Assembly (NCBI GenBank): GCA_022605425.2
Contig: CM061254.1
Coordinates: 496,001-560,000 of the forward strand
Direction: 5' to 3'
Source: Hamiltosporidium tvaerminnensis
Lineage: Eukaryota > Microsporidia > Dubosqiidae
Length of the DNA stretch: 64,000 bases
The number at the start of each line of letters is the position of its first letter. Positions within the stretch are counted from its first letter, which is position 1. The position numbers were made by a program, and so were the translations under genes. Shown in pieces: positions 20,262 to 32,480 of this stretch. A model generated the notes under the pieces. It was given only the letters and a program-made list of their open reading frames with translations, made no database searches and had not been told where the DNA came from.

Positions 20262-21547
20262 ATCCAGGATGTAAAAAACGTCTATAACTTCCCCGCTAAA
20301 GAACTTGAAAAAAATTTAAATGGTGTTGAACTCAAAAGTAAACATATTATTTTGCAACTTTTGGATTGTTGTAGAAATTTAAAGGTAAATCTACCAGAAG
20401 AGCAGGAATCCCCAAAGGTTGAGAACAATACCAAAACTCATCTTAAACTAACAAAAAAACTTTTTAAAAGTATAATAAGGGTTATAAGAGGAAGTCCAAA
20501 TGAAGAAATTAGAAACAGTTCAACTAGCTAACGTTTATAGCGAAATATAAAACCGAAAACTACATTCAAAGAAATATAATACGTGAAATAACGAGCTGGA
20601 AGGTATAAATGATCCCTCAAACTGGTTAACGAAAGGGAATCTAAGGCCACGTGATAAAGCAGTGATTTTCTATATTCAAGATATAGAAGATGGTGTGTGT
20701 CAACACAGCAGCAAGTCTGGTAAAACTGTAGATCATCTTGCAAATCGATGTGAAAAAAGGCTAGACCATAACTATACTATACGACACAATGAGGTTTTAC
20801 AACGCATAAATTTACTTCTGCTAAATAGATATCATTTTGAGTCATCAAAACAAATTAGGAGCCATTCAGTTCAGAAAATTCTTGATAACGAGTAAGCAGA
20901 GATTAGAGTAGAACCCAGAATAAAAATTGATATCAAGATTCGGTGCAACAAACCTGATATATTTATTTGAGACAAGAGAAAAAATAAGATAGCAATCGTC
21001 GAAGTAGGAATTACTTTCCAAGATTCACTTCAAACACTTATAACAGAGAAACATAGGATTAAGGCCTTTTAGCAAATGAGTTAGGGTTGAGATAATTCCC
21101 TGTGTAGTGCCTTGGGACGGTATTGTGACAAAATATTATAAGATGTGTCTCAAAAAAATTCAAATATTCATTAATGCAGAGGAATGTATAGAATCCATAA
21201 TACTTGAGAAGATTGTCAAAACAATTTCCTTTGATCCACAAGAGGACTTGAGTTGGACTAAATGTCGAAGAAAGTTGGGAAAGATCATAATTGTGCGTTG
21301 AAGAAACCGAGATGCATAGGCAACCAACACTCCCTTTAAAGCAAGTAGACAACGATGCAAATGGTGTGCAACAAGTAAATCTAAAAACATTTCACCCTTT
21401 AGCCTAAATAGCTAAACCACTGCGGAAGAACCTGCAATTAATTCCAATGGTTAGTCGGATTTAAATGATAGAAGTGATTGGTTAAAATAATTAAAAAATT
21501 ATATAAAAGTGTGAAGATTTGTCAGCCCAGAATTTTATTAAATACAT
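20262..21547 (+). mobile_element. 5'-truncated, diverged copy of the RLE-type retrotransposon
   Basis: This copy aligns with the 3' third of the element at 21637-25430, beginning at the segment equivalent to about 24110. The zinc motif region CQHSSKSGKTVDHLANRCEK (first cysteine pair damaged), SKQIRSHSVQKILDNE and KPDIFI survive with stops in between. It ends in cccagaattttattaaata at about 21524-21545, the shared element 3' terminus. It lies head-to-tail, about 90 bp before the next copy. It is not functional. Confidence 0.82.
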
Positions 21548-21636
21548 TTTTTAGGTATAATATTTGACTTTTAAAAAAATATAAAGTATAATGTATAAAA
21601 AACAATGAAAAACAAATAATAATATTTTTTTGTTTA

Positions 21637-24600
21637 ATGGGTATAAGAAAATATGTAGGCAGCGAAAAACAAAAAGAAAAAATAATAAAGGCTGCAAACA
21701 GGGCAAGTGAAGTGGATGTGGTAATTAGAGAGTGTAAAAACGACCAGGGAATTCCACAGCCAAGCTCATACACACCATCCACCATCATAAATAACACTTC
21801 TATACCACCAAGCGAAGCAAACACAAACACAAAGGTATGCTTGCTTAACACCATACCCTCGCCATCTAACCCTATGCATTCAAGCACCGTAATCCCCTGG
21901 CCAGATATAGCTGCTAATGGGCCAAACCTTTGTACCATACCTATTTCCGAAAGCCTCGTTGTACTCCGATCCATACTCAGGTCTATAGAGGCCGAGCGTC
22001 AAGAATTTATTCGATGTGTTTTTTTTGCAGTACAAACAAGGTTTGACCGAATGCCTAGAAATGGATGCAAGGGATACAGAGCTACTATAATGAGAAGTTC
22101 TCCTGTACCGAAACTATCGATGTGCTAAAAAGAATGGCACACAATAAGACGGAAGAGGAAATTAGGCAAAAAGAGAATGGAGAGCGACGTCGAATCGCCA
22201 CTTGTCTCGCCGAGCCATGTTCCTTGACCGATGCTACTCGATTTATAAGCCTGAGAGAAAAATACTTGAGTAATATCAAAAAAATATCTGAGGAGGAAAT
22301 CGGAAAAGTAGTAGTCCGAACTCGAAAGCTTCCAAATGAATTGGTTGACACTACAGTTCTTGATCTTATTAATCGAATAGTCGGTGAATATGCTGACTAT
22401 CATGTACCTATGACGATAACAGACATTGCCCGAATTATCCAGACAGCCCAGGTATGTTATGACGATGAAACACGTAAAGAGAGGCCAAGATCAGCGTGGA
22501 AAGAAAGCTTTGAGAGTAAAATTTCAGTGTTAAAACTTTCAAAAGATATCCTCGAGAATGCAAGTAGACGGGAAGAACTCTCCTCTTCTCAAACTAAAAG
22601 TCTTAAAAAAATTATGCGAGAGTTTAATTTAGACCCAAACAAAACAAATGATCTATCGGAGGCTTTAGTTAAGAAGAATGAGCTGATAACTGTTTACGAA
22701 AAAAAACTTACGATGTACGAAAGTAGGAAGCAATTCGAAAAAAGAGAATCGTATGTTTGAGCTGTTCCGAGGTAGATATTATCGTGGCCTGTCTGAGCGT
22801 GTGGAATCCGAGCATGTGGTTAATCGTGACGAAATTGTAAGTTTTTGGTCCACAATGTGAACAAAAATTATGAAATAGTTACGTATGATGAGTATCTGAT
22901 ACCTTCGTGCCAGATACTCACCAGGCCACGTTTACTTCACTTGATGGATTTGTAGATATTATCAATTGGCTTCCTAACTGGAAAGCCGCCGGAATTGATG
23001 GGATCTACAATTTTTATATCAAGAAACTTACGACTCTTCACAAATATCTTTATGATATTGTGAAAGCCATATGTTTTGAAGGAACACCACAGGCTAATTG
23101 GTTTTATCATGGGCTAACGTATCTCATTCCAAAAAGCGTACCACAAAAAGGCTCCGAATATAGGCCAATAACTTGTATGTCAAACCTTTACAAGCTGACG
23201 ACAAAGTGAGTTACAAAAGTTGTTCAGCTTGAGGTGGAGAGGCGAGGGTTACTAGCAGATAATCAATTGGGTGCTGTGAGAGGTGTGCAAGGAGCGAAGG
23301 AGCAGGCCCTGCTAAATGTTGCTCTTAATAAAGAGTATGGAAATAATCTTAAGGCAACATGGATTGATGTTAAAAAAGCTTATGATTCAATAGATCATGC
23401 TTATTTAACTCAATGCATTGAAAACCTTAATTTACCTGATTGGATCCTGAAATTTATTAAGGTAATTATATCAAAATGGAAAATTGATATATCAGTAGGG
23501 CCTGAAAAAATCATGAGCAAGAAGATTGATAGAGGGATTCTACAAGGAGATAGTCTGTCACCTTTGTTATTTGTGCTGTGTATGGATCCATTAAGCCGAA
23601 AGCTTAATGAAAAATACACAAAATTGACAGTACAAACAGATGCGGAATCCCATTCTACTAATCATCTCTTTTTTATTGATGATTTTAAGCTACTTGCAAA
23701 AGACAGCTCCACATTGAATGCTATGACAGGCGAGGCAAAGGAATTTTTAGAGGTGATTGGCTTAGAGATTAACAAAGACAAGTCAGCCACAAATGATACG
23801 TGTTGTGAAGATACTGCCACTCTTCTAGAAGGTGTTAGTGTTTACAAATATTTAGGAATAATAGAAGATAGCAGAGGAATCCCAACACGAGCTCATTTGA
23901 AGAAGTACAGAGCAAACTCATATCAAGAGTTGAAAGACTATGTCACACTAGATTAAATGTAAAAAATTTATTTTCTGCAATCAATCAACATGCGATATCG
24001 TTAATAAACTACCACATAGGAGTACTTCGACTTGAACCGGCTGACTTCTCTAAGTTAGATGATGTAGTGCGTGCGGTGTTGGTGAAGAATAAGATACATC
24101 TCCGCCCATGATGTAAAGAGCGTTTATACCTTCCTAGAACAGAACTTGGAAGAGGCCTACATAGTGTTGAGTTGCGAAGCGAACATATGCTTCTGCAACT
24201 CTTGGATTGTCTGGAAAAAAGAATAGAAATATCTACTAGACGAGTAGCAATCCTAAAAGTGGGGAATAATAATAAAACCCATCTTGCACTAATAAAAGAC
24301 TTTTTACAAGTAAAATACGGGATGGCAGAGGAAGTCACAAAAAAGAAATTGGAAGAAGCTCAACTAGCTAACCTATATAACGAAATCAAAAACCGAAAAC
24401 TACATTCAAAGTTATATAGCGCTAGAAATAACGAGCTGGTAAGTGTAAATGACTCCTCAAGATGGATAAAGAAAGGAAGTGTAAGACCACGTGATGAAGC
24501 AGTGTTCTGTTATATCCAGGATAGAAATGTATTCTGGGGTGCAGAAGGTATGTGTCAACACTGCAACCAGTCTAGGAAAACTGTTGATCACTTAGCAACG

Positions 24601-25430
24601 AGATGTGAAAAAATGCTTGGTCATGACTATACTAGACGACATAATGAAGTAGTACGATGTATACATTTACTCTTCCTGAATAAATATAAGTTTAAGTCTT
24701 CGAAACGAATTAGAAGCCACTCAGTTCAAGAAATTCTTGATAACGAATATGCAGAGATAAGAGTGGACACCAGAATAAAAACTGATGTCAAGATCCGGTG
24801 TAACAGACCAGATATATTTATTTTAGACAAGAGACAGAATAGGATAAACCTCATTGAATTAGGAATCACATCCCAAGACTCTCTTCAAATAGTTGAAACA
24901 GAGAAGCTTAGGAAGTATGACCTATTAGCAAATGAGTTAGGTCTTATTTATAAATGCAATGTAGAGATAATTCCTTATGTGATGACCTGGGACGGTATTG
25001 TGACAAAATACCATAAGACGTATGTTAAGAGACTGCAAATACCCATGAATGTAGAGGCATATATACAATCCATAGTACTCAAGAAGACAGTCGAAACAAT
25101 TTCTTTTGATCGACGAAGAGGACTTGAGTCAGGACTAAATGCTGAGGAGAGCTGGGAGAGAGCATCATTAAGTGTTATTTTAGGAGCTGAGATGCATAAA
25201 CAACCAATACCCCCTTTAAAGCAAGTAGACAACGAGGAAGATTATTTTAAAACGGAAAATACAAAAAATATTTACTCCTTATTTTGGATGGTATAACCGC
25301 AGCAAAGGAACCAACAACTAATACAAATGAAGAATTGGAGTTGGAGGAAGAAATAGAAGTGGTTGAAATGGTGGAAAGAATTATTTAAAAAGAAAAATTT
25401 GTTAACCCAGAATTTTATTAAATAAAAAAA
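21637..25430 (+). mobile_element. RLE-type (R4/Dong- or R2-like) non-LTR retrotransposon, full length but broken
   Basis: One long frame, now split by frameshifts and stops, runs from ATGGGTATAAG at 21637 to about 25385. The N-terminal region (21637-22760) is unique, Pro-rich then helical. RT motifs follow: WKAAGIDGIYNF (~22980), WIDVKKAYDSIDH (~23361, catalytic Asp), ILQGDSLSPLLF (~23537) and FIDDFKLLA (~23671, the YADD-equivalent site). The C-terminus has a CX2CX8HX4C zinc motif (~24550) and then RPDIFILDK...LIELGIT with a later KYDLL (~24800-24930), the layout of restriction-like endonuclease clades in which the nuclease follows RT. Breaks include a shift near 22100, loss of frame near 22760-22860, TGA after TTK at 23207-23209 and a shift near 23950. 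It ends gttaacccagaattttatta followed by an A-rich tail, about 100 bp upstream of CDC23. Confidence 0.88.
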
Positions 25431-25518
25431 AATTAGGTTTCGCAAATCCCATTTTTTTCTATATTCATTTATATACCTCATTGGTTTTCCTTTAGCATAT
25501 TATTTAGGATCATTAAAA

Positions 25519-25523
25519 CCCCC
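25519..25523 (+). promoter_or_regulatory. CCCCC motif just upstream of CDC23 copy A
   Basis: The tract aaaaccccctt ends 4 nt before the ATG at 25528. The duplicate gene has CCCC in the same place. Confidence 0.5.
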
Positions 25524-25527
25524 TTAT

Positions 25528-27195
25528 ATGTTAGAACAGAAACCATTACAACAAACTTTAATAGATCTTTATAAAAGATCTTTGAACAATTCAATTCAAT
25601 TTATTACAAAAATAGGATTCTCAACTCCAATAACAATTTCTTATACAGATAAAGAAATATATTGTAAATCATTATTTGAAGTAAAAGAATACAGAAAACT
25701 TTATGGTTTTTTATTGTGTATAGAAAGTAAAAAATATCCAGAAGAAATAATATTTTGTAATTGTTGTACTCCAATATACAACTATTATAGAAACATATCT
25801 TTATATAAAGATAGAGAGAGACAAGGTTTGAAATCATTTATTGTTCATAATACACCACCACCTACAGATTCTTACCTTCTTTATATACATGCCCTATGTA
25901 CATATAAACAGAAACATAAAGAAAAAATTTTATGTCGTTGTATTAATATAAATCCATATTTCTGGGACCCCTACTTACTTCTTTTATATAGTGATATATC
26001 TTTATTGGAAATACCACTCACCCCAATATTTCATATATTTGTACTGTATTCCTATACACATTCTATCAACCCTTCTAACCTACTTAAAAATTCTATAAAG
26101 TTTCTTATAAATTCTCTTCAACCTATTCTATCAATAAATCCATCACAAGAAAATAATAATTTTGATATAAACACATCAGAGATAAATTTTAATTTTAATG
26201 AAATGAAATATTTAGAAGAAAATTCATTAGAAATAATTGATAATAATAAAATATATTCTAATGAAGAAATGATTAATTATAATAAAGAAACAAATTATAA
26301 TAAAACGTATTCCAATGAAAAACTAGAAAAATCTAATGAATCGATTAATATAAATAACTATAATACTATTCCATTTAAAATAGCACTTCTTGCAGCCACT
26401 TTCTATTATTTAAAAGAATTTGATAAAAGTATTCTTCTATTTAATTTTATACAAAATAATTTTCCTTTAAATTTGGATTTTTACGATCTTTTTTCTAATA
26501 TTTTATATATAAAAAATGATATAAAACAACTAGCAAGTCTCACAACAAAATGTGTAGAATTAAATCCAGAAAGACCTGAAACAATGTGTGTTATAGCTAA
26601 CTATTACTCATTAAAAGGTAACCATGAAAATGCTATAGAATATTTTAAAAAGGCTATTACTTTTTCACCTACTTTTACTTCTGTTTATACCCTGATTGGA
26701 CACGAATATATGGAATTAAAAGAATATAATATGGCTATTTACAGTTACAATAAAGCATTAAAATATAATAAAACTGATTATAGAGCATGGTATGGATTAG
26801 GAAAAGTATATTTATCACTTTCTTTAAAAGAATATTCTTCATATTTTTATATAAAAGCTTCTGAATTAAAACCAGATGATTCTTATATATGGTTATGTCT
26901 TGGACAGGTAAAATTACTTTGTAATTCTATTGAAGAATCTGTTTCTTGTTTTTTAAAAGCTACCACCTTAGGGGATATTGATGGGTATTTAATGATAGCT
27001 GATCTTTATAAAAACGAAAAAAGATATTATGAAGCAGTAATTTATTATGAAAAATATGTTGATGAGTGTAAAGAAAGGAAAGAGGATATTTATAAGATTT
27101 GTGTGTTTCTATGTGAGTACTATAATGAAATAGGAAATATAAAGAAAGTAGAATTTTATACAAAAATGATGGAAGAATATGAAGGAAGATCTTAA
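25528..27195 (+). CDS. CDC23: APC/C subunit Cdc23/APC8 (TPR protein), copy A
   Basis: This intact 555-residue TPR protein is a scaffold subunit of the anaphase-promoting complex, the E3 ligase that degrades cyclins and securin. The N-terminal part has NINPYFWDPYLLLL, like the (N/D)P.FW.AWLEL segment of APC8. After an Asn-rich linker (about 210-275), TPRs run to the end: YDLFSNILYIKNDIKQLASL, RPETMCVIANYYSLKGNHE, LIGHEYMELKEYNMAIYSY, DYRAWYGLGKVY, DDSYIWLCLGQ. This series (RPETC.I.GNYYSLK; GHEY.E.KN...AI..Y; DYRAWYGLGQ.Y) is diagnostic for APC8 rather than APC3 or APC6. It differs from copy B by a six-residue deletion near residue 212 and about seven substitutions. Both copies are open throughout, so both may be expressed. 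Confidence 0.92.
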   Translation: MLEQKPLQQTLIDLYKRSLNNSIQFITKIGFSTPITISYTDKEIYCKSLFEVKEYRKLYGFLLCIESKKYPEEIIFCNCCTPIYNYYRNISLYKDRERQGLKSFIVHNTPPPTDSYLLYIHALCTYKQKHKEKILCRCININPYFWDPYLLLLYSDISLLEIPLTPIFHIFVLYSYTHSINPSNLLKNSIKFLINSLQPILSINPSQENNNFDINTSEINFNFNEMKYLEENSLEIIDNNKIYSNEEMINYNKETNYNKTYSNEKLEKSNESININNYNTIPFKIALLAATFYYLKEFDKSILLFNFIQNNFPLNLDFYDLFSNILYIKNDIKQLASLTTKCVELNPERPETMCVIANYYSLKGNHENAIEYFKKAITFSPTFTSVYTLIGHEYMELKEYNMAIYSYNKALKYNKTDYRAWYGLGKVYLSLSLKEYSSYFYIKASELKPDDSYIWLCLGQVKLLCNSIEESVSCFLKATTLGDIDGYLMIADLYKNEKRYYEAVIYYEKYVDECKERKEDIYKICVFLCEYYNEIGNIKKVEFYTKMMEEYEGRS

Positions 27196-27389
27196 GAAAA
27201 GAATGTATAAAAAGAGTTATTAAGCCAAGAATAATGTAATTAAAGAATCGTATAAATTTTTAATGTAATAATAGCTATGTATATTATAAGAGGGTATTTT
27301 TGTACAATTATTAAGAATAAATTTTTTATAATTTTTGTATTTTTTTTATTCTATCATTAGTTTCATTTTATAGAGAGAATAGCCTCGTT

Positions 27390-28048
27390 AAAAACGATCT
27401 GCTTGTCAATGGTTGTGTAGAATCGGTGTTAAATTGTTTTTTGACCATTAAAAGGAATGAAAACCGCAATAAATTTTCGGTTGTTGGGCTGGAATTTGAT
27501 ATGAAAGAGAAAATATACAAAACAGTTAACTTATTCCTGTAAAGATATTGGTTTTGTTTTTAAGGAACTGGATTAGGAACAACGGCTGAACTAATAGATA
27601 ATTGTCATATAAATACAAGAAAACATAGCCTTTCTCACTCGGGTTAAAATATTATCCCAATAGGAAATACGGAAAAAACTTCTTAATAGAAAACCATGAA
27701 TATTAATTAGCTGGTTATAAATGTTATTTGAAACATGAAATCGTTTCGTAAATCCTATTATTTTGCCTGGAAATATCTTAACTACAAGTCTATTTAATTC
27801 AGTTTGCATAGCTTAATTAGATGCTGCCAGTCCTCGAGAATATTAAGATATGTTTCAAAGTCTAACATACATTATTAACGGATTATAACCGACTAAGTAA
27901 CTGCCTCTCTTATTTAATGCATTCTAAATATCTTTTATGAAAAGCTTTGAGATGTAGGTATCTTTGAAGATAGCGCTGGTTTTTTAGTAAGCAGTTATTA
28001 AAGTTAAACTTAGAACAATTCAATTTTACGAAAACAGAATTTTTTATG
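27390..28048 (+). mobile_element. Internally deleted non-autonomous LINE derivative, copy 2
   Basis: The 5' part (gcttgtcaatgg, gaccattaaaaggaatgaaa) corresponds to 4290-4340 of copy 1. Then cctttctcactcgggttaaa, a recognisable but diverged 3' half, gagatgtaggtatc and gttaaacttagaac follow. The first ~330 bp is part of the inverted duplication and identical to the copy at 59180-59505; the rest is a different sequence from that copy. It directly abuts a retrotransposon fragment at 28090. Confidence 0.78.
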
Positions 28049-28089
28049 TCCCAGTTTTGCATCTGTGTTTATTTAAAATAGAAAATTTT

Positions 28090-29560
28090 CATTTTTTTAA
28101 AATTCTAGTTTAACAGATTTATCATCTTTGAAATGATTTCTTCTGCCCTGAACCCTCTCAATTTATTCTTCTAAAACCGACTCTTTATTTACATTAATTG
28201 TTGGCTTCTTCACGGTGGTACCGTTTTGTAAAATAAGTGCTATTTTTTTTATATTTTATGTTTTAACACCATATTTCTCAGTATTCAGTCGATTTTATAG
28301 ATTGTTCGATTTTTGTGCATCTCAGCTATTTTAATAACATCTATAGACGCTCTTTTCCACTCCATTCGGACTGTGGTCTTGAACCAAGTTCTCTTCGTCT
28401 ATCAAAGTAATTGTTTAGATTGTTTTTTTAAGTACTATGAATAGTATATATGTCTCTATTTATGGATATTTGAAGTTTCTTAAGACACATCTTATGGTAT
28501 TTTGTAACAATACCGTCACCGGGCACTACAGAGGAAATTATCTCAATATTGCATTTATAAATAAGACCTAACTCTCTTGCTAATAGGTTATACTTCCTAA
28601 GCTTCTCTGTTTTAACTATTTGAAGAGAGTATTGGGATGTGATTTCTCCTACAATGAGGATTATTCTGTTCTGTCTCTTGTCCCAAATAAATATAGCTGG
28701 CCTTTTCACCGAATATTGACATTGTTTTTATTCGAGCCTAACACTCATCTCTGTATACTCATTATATAGAATTTCTCAGACAAAGTTACACCTAATTCGT
28801 TTTAAGGCTTAAAATGAATTCTAGATAGTAGGAGTAAGTGTATGCATCGTACCCCTTTATTGTGTCATCTACTATAGTCATGACCAAGTATTTTTTCCCA
28901 TCTTGTTGCTAAGTGGTCCATTTTTTCCTAGACAGGTTGCAGCGATGACACATACTTTCTGCATCCCAGAATACATTTCAATCCTGAATATAACAGAAAA
29001 AAGTTCCATCACGTGGCTTAATATTCCCCTTCTTCAACCTTCATGAAAAGTCACTAACACCTACAAGCTCGTTATTCTAGCATTACATTTCTTTAAATGT
29101 TGTTTTAGGTTTTTGATTTTGTTAGATAGATTAGCTAGTTGAGATTCTTCCAAATTCTTTCTTTGCGACTTCTTCTTTCTACCTGTATTTTATTTTTGAA
29201 AAGTATTTTATTAGTGAAAGATGATTCTGTTATTGTGGCTCAACCTTTAGGCTCGTTGCTCTTCTGGTTGATGTATCTTTATATTTTTCCAGACTATTCA
29301 GAAGGGGCAAAAGCATATGTTAGCTATGCAACTCAAAACTACGAACGCCTCTTCCAAGTTCTGTTTTAAAAAGGTGTAAACGCTCTTTGCATCTTAGTGA
29401 AGATGTATCCTATTCGTTACCAAAACCGAAAGAACTGCGTCATAACTTTGCAAAGTCCGGAATTTGAGTAAAAATACATTTATATGCAACTTCATTAAGG
29501 ATATTGCATGTTATTGTTGCTTGAAAACTAATTCTTGCATTCAGATCCTTCGACAAAATG
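28090..29560 (-). mobile_element. Diverged 3' fragment of the RLE-type retrotransposon
   Basis: On the minus strand the 3' end is recognisable (aattctagtttaac, like the element tail) at about 28095. Upstream follow AIFIWDKRQNRIILI (28690), KYNLLARELGLIYKCNIEI, GDGIVTKYHKMCLKKLQIS, and text matching the NELVSV...RWL and CLE regions up to about 29450. Similarity fades near 29560, so the copy is 5'-truncated. It has many stops and is old compared with the copies at 21637 and 37667. Confidence 0.75.
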
Positions 29561-29649
29561 TCGCTATTTATTCTATAAATTTAACCAGTAGTTCACTAAA
29601 TGACCAAACGAAAATCCACATAAATATTATATTAAATAATTTTTGATGT

Positions 29650-29945
29650 TTTAAATGAAGAATAGATCGCTTCGTTCTGATTTCGCTTTTTGGCTCAAAA
29701 TTATTAAGATTCATCCTCAGCACTACAAATCTGCACGAGCCTTGGCCTCTCTTAGCAATATCGCCGACCAGTCTTTTTTAGTGGGTAGGTTTACTTTTCT
29801 GGTTTGTAACAAGTTGGTTTAAAAGGGTGGGTTGTTAGCCCTACGCCCAACCCCGATTTGGAGAACCAGTCCATTTTATCGCTTCTTACGACAAGCAAAG
29901 AATACTCCAAGCCAATACTACTCCCGGCATGGAGAAGCGAATTAT
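29650..29945. mobile_element. GC-richer segment resembling a metazoan retroelement/SINE tail
   Basis: This ~300-bp stretch is clearly less AT-rich than its surroundings. It contains gttagccctacgcccaaccc, ggagaaccagtcca, ttttatcgcttcttacgaca and aatactactcccggcatgg. Blocks like ttttatcgc(c/t)tcttacgacaagca are familiar from 3' parts of arthropod and mollusc non-LTR elements and SINEs. The similarity is from memory and unverified. No frame is open. Confidence 0.4.
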
Positions 29946-30559
29946 TAAGATATACTTGAAAATTAATTATATATTAACTTTCTTTGTAATTTTATCTGCA
30001 TTATGTTGATTATTAAAGATTTTTCATAAATTAAAAGCCCCTTTCTGATAATATCAAGAGAGTTGAAATATCTTAAAGTTAACCGGCTTGGCTTTCCTTA
30101 AATTTCTTCGTATAGATTTGTCGAAGAACATTCAACATTTATTTTGCAATATTGCTTAAGAAAAAATACTATAAGTATTTGTATTTCAATTGTATACTTT
30201 AAATTAAATTATTTTAATATTTTATAAGATTAGGAATTAAAAAATTAATATAATAGTTAGCTTGCATTATAAAAACAAATCTTTGTATTATACCTTTGAA
30301 AGGTTATTTTTAAAAAAATGACAAATAAGAAATTATAGAAGCAAAATAAAGCAAAGATTTTGGAATTTTTTTAAAACAGAATATTTTTATTGAGTTAAAG
30401 AGTATATCTCAAATTTTATTCCCCCTAGAAAAAGTTGAAGTAATCACAACCTTAAAGGCCTTATATTTTTTTAAATATATGAAACCAGTCTGATTTATGA
30501 AAATAAAACATTCTTTCAATACCAACGTTTTTAAAATTTGTATTTTTCTAAATTACTGT
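29946..30559. other. AT-rich spacer, no gene seen
   Basis: No open frame, tandem array or known repeat was recognised between the GC-richer segment and the dead LRR gene. Confidence 0.4.
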
Positions 30560-32480
30560 TTAAATTATCACAATTCTTACATCTTATATTAAAGCCAATG
30601 AGTTCAAGATATTCTACTTTAGCCAGAAGATAAAAAAACTCCTCACAGGAAATATCAATTGAATCATTATTAGTCAGAATTGAAGCCAAAATGAGTTTCT
30701 TTGGCAAGTTAAAATTATCAAATAGCTATAAAATACTAGATATTCTACTTTCAAATAAATTTTTTCCGAAATGAATTTTTAAACTTTTCAGGGCATATTT
30801 TTTCGGCTTTGAAAATCTTTTTAAATAAAAGATTGTGCTAAAATCAACTTCGAGAATCTTCAAAGTCGGTAAAAATGTAAAAAAAAGTCTTCCTTACCTT
30901 TCAAATTCAGAAGTGTAAGACTCTATAAAAATTTACCCTGTATAACTTTTCTAATCCTATATATATTTGAGCATCAAATTTATCAAAATAAAGATTTTCA
31001 AGCTTTATTTTTTTGGTTATTCGTCTTAAAATTAGGTGTGAATCAAATGAGTCTTCAATCTGACAAGATTTAAATTTGATCGATCCAATTTCTTTATGTT
31101 CCAACAAAAAAGAAAAAAATAAATGAACAGACAAAAAGTTTCGAAACTCATTTCTTTGATATCTTTAATTCCTTTTGGGGAAACCAAAACAATTTCTATA
31201 TATCTTGAAGGATCATATGCGTTTTCAAAATAAAAACTATAATGAGATTAAAAATCATCGATGATGAATTTGGCAGTATAACTTTTAATTATATATTTAA
31301 TGTTTATTCTATCCAATTTACTTGTAAATTCCCTTAAATACTTAAAATAAAACGCAGAACTTATATTATATATCACCGAAATACTTTTATTGAAAATTAT
31401 TCGTTCTAAAAAATCTACGTTAGTTGAAGCACCAATTGTATTTTCTATAATGCCTTAATCAATTATTTCCAATTTTTTGAAACGAATATTAGTTGAATTC
31501 GTGAAAGATTCGAAACTGTAAATTTCCAATATCCTTAAAGTATCTTTAAATTTATTAAAGATCGAAAAATCAAGTATAATTCTTTTTGTTGAATCAGATC
31601 GATTAATTAATATGTGTTCTAACGCCTCAAAATGAATCATTAGTGACCATATATGACAAATTTCGCAGTTATAAATTCTAAGATTTTTGATTCCTTCCAA
31701 AGGAAGCCGTAGAGAATAATAATCCTTAATCATTTTCCAGATATTAACCTTGGGTATTGAAGATTTACGCATTTTATCTAACAAGTAATCTTTTGAATCT
31801 GATATATCTATGAAAGGATTGAAATTTAGACTTTATTTACTTAATTTTTAAGAAAAGATTTTATTATGTTGAAATTGCCATATTCAAGCGCCAAATTTCC
31901 CTGAATGTTTAAAAATATCTCTAAGTGCTCATTGTTGTTTGCAACAAAAAAAATTTCAAACGCGATCTCTCACTTGATTCTTGAAATTTTATAAATGTAG
32001 TTGAAAATCTTTTATCACTACGAATTCTTTCGGGAAAACATTCAGATATTTCCTTATAAAAAGAAAAATTATATTTTGGAATGAACTCATAAAAACAAGA
32101 GCAATTTTTGAAAAGTTCCGAAAACAAAACTTCTAAACGACCCTTTTCGAATTCCAATAGTAAATGATCTATGATGCAACAAAATTTAAGCATGAAATCT
32201 TTATTAAATTTTTCAGAAATCTTTTGATAATTCAATAAATTTTTAAACAAATTGTAGTATTTAACGTTGAAGAAACACGGAAATAAAATTGGTTCTTTTG
32301 TAAAACCATTTGGCTTTAGATAGGCATTTATCATTTCTGATTTATATCCATATCTACTATCGTATTCAAATTCAACAACTGTATATATACTTAGATCCCA
32401 TGTTTTTACACACTCATATGCTTCATAATGAATTCTTGCGGTTATATTTTCAAAAAATTCTTCGTCTTGAGAATTTTTTT
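30560..32480 (-). pseudogene. Dead LRR-like gene, relative of the 793-aa protein
   Basis: Minus-strand fragments in different frames keep an order like the intact protein at 5316-7697. An N-terminal part lies at about 32470-31921 (QDEEFFENITARIHYEA ... FFNVKYYNLFKNLLNYQKI ... EFEKGRLEVLF). LRR-like parts lie at 31784-31455 (LEGIKNLRIYNCEICHIW; LRILEIYSFESF; FKKLEIID) and 31134-30907 (IGSIKFKSCQIED; IKLENLYFD). More leucine-rich traces run down to about 30560. Intervening stops and shifts make it a pseudogene. No introns with GTAAGT explain the breaks. The relation to 5316-7697 is by style and layout, not a measured identity. Confidence 0.6.

Larger units (their letters stand above)
25435..27724. 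repeat. Arm A of a 2.3-kb inverted segmental duplication
   Basis: The segment is almost identical in inverted orientation to 59141-61441. It includes ~90 bp of upstream sequence, the whole CDC23 gene, its 3' flank, and the first ~330 bp of the downstream LINE derivative. Similarity stops abruptly at about 27724 inside that repeat, and at the retrotransposon tail near 25434 on the other side. Confidence 0.93.

Noticed and set aside
21550-21637. Target-site duplication for the RLE copy at 21637-25430
   Set aside because: The flanks are A/T runs and no convincing repeat longer than a few bases could be fixed by eye.
24009-24338. Minus-strand frame of 109 codons (similar frames at 38764-39051 and 45110-45313)
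   Set aside because: They are antisense shadows of the RLE retrotransposon coding strand, which carries the RT and zinc motifs.
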